Below, piece after piece: positions 56,301 through 62,705 of a stretch of 64,000 nucleotides of DNA; the stretch's first letter is position 1, and each line of letters starts with the position of its first letter. The stretch comes from an uncultured Bacteroidales bacterium (GTDB lineage Bacteria > Bacteroidota > Bacteroidia > Bacteroidales > UBA932): contig CAKUTA010000004.1 of NCBI GenBank assembly GCA_934691625.1, positions 62,001 to 126,000 on the forward strand, read 5' to 3'. Below the pieces are notes generated by a model. The model saw only the letters and a list, made by a program, of their open reading frames with translations. It did no database searches and was not told the DNA's origin. A program made the translations under genes and the position numbers.

Positions 56301-58824
56301 CCCTCACGAGAACGAACTTCAATGTCGTGGTATCATTGTACTCCTTTCCGGCATCGTCCTTGACTGAAACAGAGGCCTTCAATGTATAAAGTCCTGATGC
56401 AAGCCCGCTCATATCAATACTCTCAATAGCCCCGGACTGCACGGACGACGCTGATACACTTTCACGAGTTTCATTTTCAATGCAATACGAGATAGACACA
56501 GGCACCGGTCTTCCATCCTGGGAATCCACGGACAGCTTTACGGAAGCAGTATCCGCCAGCAGGATCACAGGTATATTGACATTATACCAGTCACCCCATA
56601 CAGTTCTGATTTTCTCAAGACTGTTCACTTTGCCTTCAGCAGCATTCACCAGCCCCGCCCGCACTTTTACAGAGCCTGCCACGAAGACAGACTTTCCGTA
56701 TTCATGCGTCTCACCGGTTCCGTCAGTTATCCTGACGGTTATACGATACGAGCTCCATCCTGAATTGTCAGAGCGGAATTTCAATGTAAATGTACCGTCA
56801 GAAGCTATTGGCAACGAACCAGAAACAATGCGCTTCCCATAATAAGACGCCACCTCATACACAGCATTGTCAGATGATACCGGATGACCTGAATAGCTGG
56901 ACACCTGGCCAGAGACAGCTATTTCATCACCAGGAAGATATAGTTTATCCACATTATCGAACGCAACATCGAAGGTCGGAAGGATGAAGTCATCCACACG
57001 GATGCTCTTCGAGAATACCGCCTCCTTCTGCCCCTCGCCAGATATTTCTATCGAGTACCAGCCGTTCCTGCCACTTTCAGGTAGGACGAACCGCCCAGCA
57101 ATGGAGCCGAAGTCATTGGTCAGAAGTGACATGGAATTCACCTCCTTTCCTTCAGCATTGACCAGCGACACTTTATACTCGGCATACGCAGGTGCCACTT
57201 CCGCAGAGCTTATGCCATCAGTGCAGTATATGACAGCCTTGAAGTCCACCGTATCTCCTGGATTGTACGCCCCGCGGTCCGTATAGATACTGCACAAGCT
57301 CTGCCTTGCATCCTGTTTATCAGACGCCTGCGAGATCCCTACAGGATTTTCACCTCTGACAGAAATATCCGGGCTCCTGTGAAGAAACCCTGCATTGTCA
57401 ACGAAGCTGCAGTTCAAAGAATAGTATGAATCGCCTTTCATCCGGGAGGTAATTTCTCCAGGCAATGCAGTGAATCCATTGAAGCTAAAGTTTTTAACAG
57501 CCGTCACAATCTTCCCGTTCTTCTTCAGCTCAATGTTGGCAGATTTAAGAGGTTCACCGCTCTTATAATCCGTGGCATAGATACAGAGCCCACGCGAATC
57601 AGTACGGGAGGCCAGGGAGATACGATGCGAGCTGTAAGGCAGAATGCCCTCTATCTTACCGGACTTCGCAACAATGAAATATTCGCCATCAGACAATTCA
57701 GGAATATCCATAGACAATGTGTCGCCGACAAAGAAACTGCCTGTATCATTTTTCAGAACATTGTCGATGAGAGGCTTGCCAGAGTTGTCCTTCAGCCGCA
57801 TCTCCAGGTGCACCGAATTCATATTCGTCAGGACAGCAATCACTTTCCCGTCCCTGACGCTCAAATCGACATTCTTCTCTGTAAGCTCGGAAATAATGTT
57901 CTTCACAGACTCCACATCCTCTGCAACCCTGGCCTCGTCACCATGAAAAGCGGAGCGCGTTTTCTCAAATGCCTGACATTCCCTATAGAATGCTTCATAA
58001 TCAGAAGATGAGGATTTCCCCTTCTTCATCCCTGCGAACCTGTACGCGAGAATATCCGCCTTCGCCAGCATTGATATTGCCTTGCCATTATATTTATCCG
58101 CAAACTTCTGCAGCTCAAGCTGCTTATCGGCATCCTCCATGGTATTGACCTTCACTGTCAGATAGTCAAGATAGACGCCAAGCGGATATGCATTGCCTTC
58201 ATAGGCTTTCAGTGCCTCATACACTCGCCCTTCGCCGACCTTATTTCCGGAAGTGAACGGCAGCAGCTGCCACAGGGCATATTCATAGTCATTGGAATAG
58301 AAATCCTTAAGGAATGGAGCATTGACATCCCGCAGACTGCCATAATGGTGGATCCCGTCCTTGTAGAATATGGCATTATGACTGGCTTTCAATGATTTCG
58401 CATTAGCCTGGACATAATCGAAGATGGAATCCACAGGTACATTACCGCGTCCTCCCATCCATGAGAAAGTGACCAGCGGCTCATTGAACTCACGCACATT
58501 CCGTGCGAATTCCGCGTTCAGAGAGTCTCTCAACTTCCAGTTCCTGCTGGAAGCGGCATCTATATAGCGCTCCGAGGCATCATAGAAATCCCATGCAATA
58601 TGCTGAGATATAGCCTGTTCACGTATCCGTGCCAGGATATCGGCCTGACGCTTCGGCCTGTCCTGCTGAACCGCCTTGCGCCAGTCTGCCCAGAGTTCAG
58701 TGAGGACGTGCCCGTCTGCATCCGCGGGCTGCCAGGTCTTGTCTTTTCTGAAGAATGCACTCATAGTCAATGTTGTCAGAGCCAGTGTTATCAGACCGGC
58801 CAAGGTCAATGTCTTATGTCTCAT
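53323..58824 (-). CDS. Alpha-2-macroglobulin family protein
   Basis: An 1833-residue envelope protein with an N-terminal signal or anchor (about 5-25). A first quarter resembles the N-terminal regions of bacterial A2M proteins. The MG2-type region includes YTDRGAYNPGDTVDFKAVIY near residue 510. The C-terminal helical thioester-type domain has no CxEQ motif that I can find, so it is probably thioester-less. Such proteins trap or inhibit proteases at the surface or in the periplasm. Near residue 1030-1045 it carries DEVVTVGYGAQ, close to the SusC TonB box. It stands alone between tRNA-Val and folC. The role is inferred. Confidence 0.9.
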   Translation of the reverse strand: MRHKTLTLAGLITLALTTLTMSAFFRKDKTWQPADADGHVLTELWADWRKAVQQDRPKRQADILARIREQAISQHIAWDFYDASERYIDAASSRNWKLRDSLNAEFARNVREFNEPLVTFSWMGGRGNVPVDSIFDYVQANAKSLKASHNAIFYKDGIHHYGSLRDVNAPFLKDFYSNDYEYALWQLLPFTSGNKVGEGRVYEALKAYEGNAYPLGVYLDYLTVKVNTMEDADKQLELQKFADKYNGKAISMLAKADILAYRFAGMKKGKSSSSDYEAFYRECQAFEKTRSAFHGDEARVAEDVESVKNIISELTEKNVDLSVRDGKVIAVLTNMNSVHLEMRLKDNSGKPLIDNVLKNDTGSFFVGDTLSMDIPELSDGEYFIVAKSGKIEGILPYSSHRISLASRTDSRGLCIYATDYKSGEPLKSANIELKKNGKIVTAVKNFSFNGFTALPGEITSRMKGDSYYSLNCSFVDNAGFLHRSPDISVRGENPVGISQASDKQDARQSLCSIYTDRGAYNPGDTVDFKAVIYCTDGISSAEVAPAYAEYKVSLVNAEGKEVNSMSLLTNDFGSIAGRFVLPESGRNGWYSIEISGEGQKEAVFSKSIRVDDFILPTFDVAFDNVDKLYLPGDEIAVSGQVSSYSGHPVSSDNAVYEVASYYGKRIVSGSLPIASDGTFTLKFRSDNSGWSSYRITVRITDGTGETHEYGKSVFVAGSVKVRAGLVNAAEGKVNSLEKIRTVWGDWYNVNIPVILLADTASVKLSVDSQDGRPVPVSISYCIENETRESVSASSVQSGAIESIDMSGLASGLYTLKASVSVKDDAGKEYNDTTTLKFVLVRDSDNVLDAPVKDLIVPLNTEVKAGTQAEMLFGTADGSPVWALAEVFGENSELLETRMVQLSGVRGADGSMTRLSFDYKAEYPDAIRIQIFYFKDSETVSCGYEYHRVRTAFDLPLEFSSFEDRTWPSSSYTFFVRTLPGVECLAAVFDKSTEVIAPNAWDVFRLGDFHVGYVYVDACPGSVGEKDIFSNNSLDEVVTVGYGAQARRYKSNRLHTRAAEAPMMDKAEGEAAEDVPGDAAAEPEIRERFANALTFQPFLRSDKDGNLSFTFSTSDKLSTYIVSLYAHDKMMHNASLCREMMVTLPLKVNVTEPEYLYSSDKYRLAASVSSVADNDISGTLTLYVYNGKDRKTLEASGATPLSVHTEEVTVPAGKSVRAVFDVNVAELLKGIALPSDLGLKVVFNAGGGLGHESGFSDGLFVSVPVYPAEQTLTESHSAVLMAGMDKNQMIDRLRGEFANVSGADAESKEISIIDMIREAIPSKVEPDGRDVLSLTEAMYVRGLSYQLRALARVPADVDVKTSDDELFRKVFSCHNADGGFGWFEGMKSSPVITAVLLERFAKMIAAGNLDGNAAVAEDAASCDDIEAVLASAVRYLDKGQFGLPDVCPLWCGGISDAQYMYVRSLFTSVAFDGKILAGKDMDKRLKNFRKAAKDYLLPKKERGLNGYIIDKARRLSTLRNLAASGDGAVLAKAWGLGLNLDGKLMASVDADVVSLLEYAVDYKDGGIYYPNLVMPFRGLLASEAYAHSMLCDLLTDYALDASSDPAASSSDNVKEALRVADGIRIWLMLQKETQHWDAEPAFVDAVNSVMNGSSAVKSTSVVALMAKSRKPFSDIRAAGNGFTIERHFFIEGSGSEAGGVVRREIKPGEVLHVGDKVLAEYRIHNDENRSFVKVTVPREAAFRPVNQLSGRYGWWLSPLRVSGWYSFAPQGYRDVKPDRTEYLFDSYPEEDTVISEELFVTQSGVFSAPVPVIESLYAPHYRANAAFCGDVTAE

Positions 58825-58839
58825 AATACAATACTTTCA

Positions 58840-58847
58840 CAAATGTA
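58840..58847 (-). promoter_or_regulatory. Possible -7 element for the alpha-2-macroglobulin gene
   Basis: TACATTTG on the minus strand, 16 bases before the start codon, fits TAnnTTTG. No good -33 box was seen. Confidence 0.35.
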
Positions 58848-58921
58848 CGCAATGCACATTTTATATAATGCCGATATATGGAAATATTGCATGCTTCCGT
58901 GGACTTTCGCCCCATGCGAGA

Positions 58922-60322
58922 TCAGGCAAAGCACAGGACAGCCTCGGAGACCACAAATGTGGAGCCGCCTATATATATAAGAGGTGTTCCGCCGTATGCA
59001 GCGGCTGTCTTCAATGCCATGGCCACTGCATCACGGACTGAATCCTGCACGTACATGCGTGACACATCACGTCCGTTTGCCTTGCAGAAGGCTGTATATC
59101 TTTTCAATATATCCTCGGCAGAGTCCGCCCTGCGTGTCTGCGGAGTCGTGAATATCCACGTGGCATTCTCCGGAAACAGAGGCATTATGGCATCGAAATT
59201 CTTGTCTGCCATCACCCCATAGACGACTATCAGCGAAGTGTATTTTCCCGTCTCGAGATATTCATCCAGCTGCCCGAAATTATATTTCAGCGCCGGTGCA
59301 TTGTGCCCGATATCACAAATCACATCAGGATTTGAGGACAGGCGCTCCCAACGCCCGTGAAAGTCCATTCTGGCAGCCGTATGTATCAATAATTCAGCAA
59401 TATCAGCCTTATCAGACAAGTGTATCGCCGCTTCTGCCACAGCTGGCACTGATGAATGTTCCCACTTCATGCGGAGAATATCCACAGCAGCAAGAACAGT
59501 CCGCAGGTTCATCTGCTGGTACCCACCCTGCAGATCCATCTTCCGCAGAATCTCGTCATGCATATACCACATTGACGGCTCGGTCCTGTCTGCGAATGTC
59601 AATGATACCGCTCCAGGCTTGTCAGCATTGATTTCAGCGAAATGCTCCTTAAACACAGGAGCGGTATCTTCTCTAGTCTCCCCTACCAGGGCAGGAACGC
59701 CAGGCTTGAATATCCCGGCTTTCTCGTATGCGATTTTAGCCAGCGTGTCGCCAAGTATGTCACAATGGTCAAGTCCGATGCTGGTAACTATGCTGAGCTC
59801 CGGGGTGATTATGTTTGTGCTGTCAAGCCTGCCCCCGAGGCCAACCTCGATCACTGCGGCATCGACATTCTCATCCGCGAACCATCTGAAAGCCAGACCT
59901 GTAGTTATCTCGAAAAAAGAGAGCTCCAGTTTATCAAATGTGCCCGACCATTGCTCCAGAAAGTCATAGACATATTCCTGAGGAACCAGCTCCGCCTTTC
60001 CAATTCCGCGCTGCACATGTCCATCTATCACACGCATCCGCTCCCTGAAATCCAGGATATGGGGTGAAGTATATAGCCCCACTTTCAGCCCAGCTCCGGC
60101 CAGAACGGATGCAAGCATGTTGGCGACAGAGCCTTTGCCGTTTGTCCCGGCGACATGTATAGTCCGATAGGCATTGTCAGGATGTCCTAGCAATGCATTG
60201 AAATCATTCATGTGCTGAAGTCCAGGCTTATATGCATCCTTGAACGCCGATGTCTGCACCGACGGGAAGCGATGGAAGATCTCCTGTATCTGCGAATTAT
60301 ATTTTTCCTGATTCATACTCAT
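58922..60322 (-). CDS. folC: Folylpolyglutamate/dihydrofolate synthase
   Basis: A 466-residue ATP-dependent ligase of the Mur superfamily. The P-loop AGTNGKGSVANML near residue 58 and KAGIFKPGVPALVG are FolC signatures. It adds glutamate to dihydropteroate or folates. It starts at 60322 (MSMNQEK), and MNQEK two codons later is also plausible. A TACATTTG-like -7 element (60371-60378) lies upstream. It ends about 100 bases before the alpha-2-macroglobulin start and is probably monocistronic. Confidence 0.94.
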   Translation of the reverse strand: MSMNQEKYNSQIQEIFHRFPSVQTSAFKDAYKPGLQHMNDFNALLGHPDNAYRTIHVAGTNGKGSVANMLASVLAGAGLKVGLYTSPHILDFRERMRVIDGHVQRGIGKAELVPQEYVYDFLEQWSGTFDKLELSFFEITTGLAFRWFADENVDAAVIEVGLGGRLDSTNIITPELSIVTSIGLDHCDILGDTLAKIAYEKAGIFKPGVPALVGETREDTAPVFKEHFAEINADKPGAVSLTFADRTEPSMWYMHDEILRKMDLQGGYQQMNLRTVLAAVDILRMKWEHSSVPAVAEAAIHLSDKADIAELLIHTAARMDFHGRWERLSSNPDVICDIGHNAPALKYNFGQLDEYLETGKYTSLIVVYGVMADKNFDAIMPLFPENATWIFTTPQTRRADSAEDILKRYTAFCKANGRDVSRMYVQDSVRDAVAMALKTAAAYGGTPLIYIGGSTFVVSEAVLCFA

Positions 60323-60493
60323 CTTTGATTTATCTTGAGCTTCAGCTGATTATCTGGCAGTTACAAATCCCAAATGTACGACTGCACGGCATTTGAGATT
60401 CGTAATTCATTGGTAATCAATAACAGCATCATCTCTTTCTCAATTTCACACAACAAAAATACTCCGAAATCGCCGGATTTCCTAAAAAGCAGT

Positions 60494-60525
60494 TTTGCTG
60501 TTACAAAGAAAAGACGTTACCTTTG
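60494..60525 (+). promoter_or_regulatory. Promoter of the second cysteine hydrolase
   Basis: TTTG (60494-60497), 20-base spacer, TACCTTTG (60518-60525). This is a clean match to the Bacteroidetes promoter pattern, 24 bases before the start codon. Confidence 0.72.
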
Positions 60526-60548
60526 TCGCCTGTTAAATAAAAGACAAA

Positions 60549-61100
60549 ATGACAAAACTTGAAAAACCGGCAATCCTGGTTGTCGATATGCTTAATGACT
60601 TCGTGACAGGGGCATTGACCTGCGAACGCGCAAGAGCCATCGTTCCTGCTGCAGCTGAACTTCTTGATGCAGCACGCGCTGCAGGCGTACCTGTAATCTT
60701 CTGCAATGACGCCCACCTCAAAGGCATTGACCGTGAGCTCAAGATATGGGGCGACCATGCAATTGCAGGCACGAAGGGTGCCGAGGTGATTCCGGAACTT
60801 AAGCTTTCAGACAAGGACTATGTCGTTCCGAAGCGCAGATACAGCGGCTTCTTCCAGACCGACCTCGACATTCTTCTCACAGAGCTCGGAGTCAAGACAG
60901 TCGTAATGACAGGACTCCACGCGCATATGTGTGTGCGCCACACTTCTGCAGACGCATTCTGCCTCGGCTATGATGTCGTAGTGGCAAAAGAGGCCACCGA
61001 CTCGTTCACCGAGGAGGACTACCTCAACGGCCTGGCATATCTGAAGACCTGCTACGGCGCCGATGCCTACACGAACAAGGAACTTATCGCAATGTTCTAG
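60549..61100 (+). CDS. Isochorismatase-family cysteine hydrolase
   Basis: A 183-residue protein with the hydrolase triad Asp13, Lys95 and Cys128 (HMCVRHT). The metal ligands of nicotinamidase are not clearly preserved, so this is a generic isochorismatase-like amidohydrolase, separate from PncA at 5.4 kb. The substrate is unknown. It has its own promoter and is followed by a region of gene debris. Neighbours give no functional clue. Confidence 0.88.
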   Translation: MTKLEKPAILVVDMLNDFVTGALTCERARAIVPAAAELLDAARAAGVPVIFCNDAHLKGIDRELKIWGDHAIAGTKGAEVIPELKLSDKDYVVPKRRYSGFFQTDLDILLTELGVKTVVMTGLHAHMCVRHTSADAFCLGYDVVVAKEATDSFTEEDYLNGLAYLKTCYGADAYTNKELIAMF

Positions 61101-61256
61101 AGGGCTTATCCGGCATGGCCCCCATGGAGCGCATCAAGATTATGTAAGAGGCGCAGAAGCATGGTTGTTCAAAGGCATTGACAGAGATGACGAATGATCG
61201 GAGCTGCCTTCATATGACTTTATAGGGGAAGAGAATGACGATAAAATTTGCCTTTT

Positions 61257-61582
61257 TTCTCTGCCGATGACGTTCAGTCCTATGACCGCAAGCCGTGGGG
61301 GACGCACATTCGAGTCCAGAATCGGCGCATATCTCGTCAGCCAGGCATTTGTCCACCGCTTCGATGTTTTCTATTGACGCGAGCGCAATGACGAGGTGGA
61401 TTTTCATTCTTCGAAAAAAGAATTCTTTAGCTGCGATTGAGGTCAAGAGCAATGCGGAGAAACGTACAGAAGGGCTTGATAAGTTCCTAGAGCTTTTCAA
61501 GCCCGTATCTTCATCCCTTGTCGATGACGGCGGTATCAATGCAGAAGAATTCATGTCTATGGACTTGATGAAGCTATTTTGA
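61257..61582 (+). pseudogene. Remnant of a DUF4143/AAA ATPase gene (C-terminal part)
   Basis: Three reading frames together spell the family's C-terminal region: DRKPWGTHI in one, then ESRIGAYLVSQAF and RFDVFY in a second, then a stop codon (TGA) where tryptophan is normal (YW-RERNDEVDF), and ILRKKNSLAAIEVKSN in a third. Each frame change fits a single extra base (near 61311 and 61405). The final stop is at 61580-61582. In intact proteins these residues are the nuclease-like EVKS region. The gene is dead, with its N-terminal ATPase missing. Confidence 0.75.
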
Positions 61583-61629
61583 GCAGATACTCCGTGAGTT
61601 TCAATCAGTCCGAAAAACAACATTCAGAA

Positions 61630-61884
61630 CTAATAAAAGAGCATTACTGTGCTATCCATTGCTCTACCGCACGTATCTGCAAGGATATGTTCACACCGGC
61701 CTGTACGATTTTTTATCAGGCGGTAGATGTTCCTCATGCTCCGCCTATGTGACAGGAGCTTGATCTTGTCATCCATCACGTCCAGCAGTGAAGCGTCGTA
61801 TTCGTCGATAATCAGCACTGCCTGTTCCATTGTCTGCCTGTAGGCGCGTTGCACTAGTCCGGAACCCGTTGATTCGGAAAAAAC
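61630..61884 (-). pseudogene. Remnant of a PF09820-type AAA-ATPase gene
   Basis: An open stretch on the minus strand reading FSESTGSGLVQRAY then AVLIIDEYDASLLDVMDD, the Walker B region of the AAA-ATPase/DUF1703 family common in Bacteroidetes. Homology fades after NIYRLIKN. The P-loop half and the C-terminal nuclease half are absent. It lies opposite the DUF4143 remnant. Confidence 0.6.
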
Positions 61885-61889
61885 CCATA

Positions 61890-62039
61890 CTGACCTTTTC
61901 CATAGACAGTTTCATATTTGTTGAACAGATGTTGAGCGAACTGGAGAATACTCTGTCATATATGAGGAACGGCGTGACAAGGCAGGCTGATGTAGATGCC
62001 ATCCATATCCAGATACTGCAGACAACTGTAGGAGAATAG
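61890..62039 (+). pseudogene. Possible TolC-family remnant
   Basis: A 49-codon stretch ending at a stop, with MLSELENTLSYMRNGVTRQ followed by ADVDAIHIQ. This resembles the helical NG-x-x-x-x-DVDA region of Bacteroidetes TolC-like proteins. It lies just upstream of an HlyD remnant, the expected order for such an export operon. The match is from memory and weak. Confidence 0.4.
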
Positions 62040-62084
62040 TTAGCGCGTGGAGCGCAATACGCTTGAACTCAGCACTATAAACAA

Positions 62085-62115
62085 TTTTCTACTCCATAAA
62101 AACAAAAGTAGAAAA
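62085..62115. repeat. Imperfect CTACTCC hairpin
   Basis: TTTTCTAC (62085-62092) and GTAGAAAA (62108-62115) around CTCC-containing and A-rich bases. It resembles the stronger hairpins at 47943 and 53236. It lies between the TolC-like and HlyD-like remnants. Confidence 0.35.
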
Positions 62116-62156
62116 ATAGCTAAATAATTAACATTAAACACGTTACATTCCACAAC

Positions 62157-62475
62157 ATAATAAAGACAAAGACATTGACAATAGCTGCAATGATGCTAAT
62201 AGCGGCATTCTGCAGCCAACGGGAAGTGGCTTACGATGCCTCAGGGGTATCCCAGGCGACAGAAGTGACAGTCTCGGCAATGGGGAACGGAAAGATAATA
62301 AATCTGGCAACCAACGAGGGCGACAGGGGCAATGCCGGCGATACGCCTGGCTTGCTCGACACCACACAGTTGTATCTCAACAAACTGCAGTTGGAAGCTA
62401 GTATACGTGCTGTCAGCGGCAGCCTGTAAGATGTAAGGAAGCAGATAGCCTCTGCTGGAGCTGCGAAATGTATCT
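62157..62475 (+). pseudogene. Remnant of an HlyD-family membrane-fusion protein gene
   Basis: The frame starts near ATA codons where an ATG would be expected and reads a lipoprotein-like leader (TIAAMMLIAAFCSQ). The family motif ATEVTVSAMGNGKI follows, then NEGDRGNAGDTPGLLDTTQL. It hits a stop at about codon 91, then DVRKQIASAGA continues in the same frame. Intact members are near 300 residues. A TTG start would give an 84-residue product but is unlikely to be functional. With the TolC-like remnant it suggests a decayed efflux operon. Confidence 0.7.
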
Positions 62476-62561
62476 TTTTCCTGGTTCATATTCACTTTCT
62501 ATACGCCAAAACACTCCTGCACGCCGGATGTCCTGCACAAGAGATTCTTGAACATCCCGGC

Positions 62562-62593
62562 ATTGCAGATAAGTCTGAAAAGGACTATCTTTG
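62562..62593 (+). promoter_or_regulatory. Promoter of the fucosidase gene
   Basis: ATTG (62562-62565), 20-base spacer, TATCTTTG (62586-62593). The -7 box is perfect and the -33 box differs by one base. It leaves a leader of about 110 bases before the start. Confidence 0.6.
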
Positions 62594-62705
62594 CTATTGG
62601 TTTCGAGGAAAATTTTCCTGCACTGTCTGCATGAAATCCCTGTCGGGCAATTACCGAAATCCGAACCAGGAAGCTGATTAAAGAAACGTCTAATATTTCT
62701 GCTGA

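Noticed and set aside
61210..61623. 137-codon minus-strand frame
   Set aside because: It is antisense to the DUF4143 remnant, whose plus-strand reading matches a known family.
61830..61889. N-terminal part of the 69-codon plus-strand frame
   Set aside because: The first residues are antisense to the PF09820 remnant; only the later part resembles TolC.
62175..62429. 84-residue gene with a TTG start
   Set aside because: It reads as the front end of an HlyD protein with lost start codon and premature stop, so it is listed as a pseudogene, not a gene.
62241..62495. Minus-strand frame starting MNMNQEK, like the FolC start MSMNQEK
   Set aside because: Only the first few codons agree. The rest is antisense to the HlyD remnant, so the match is probably chance or a very short duplication.
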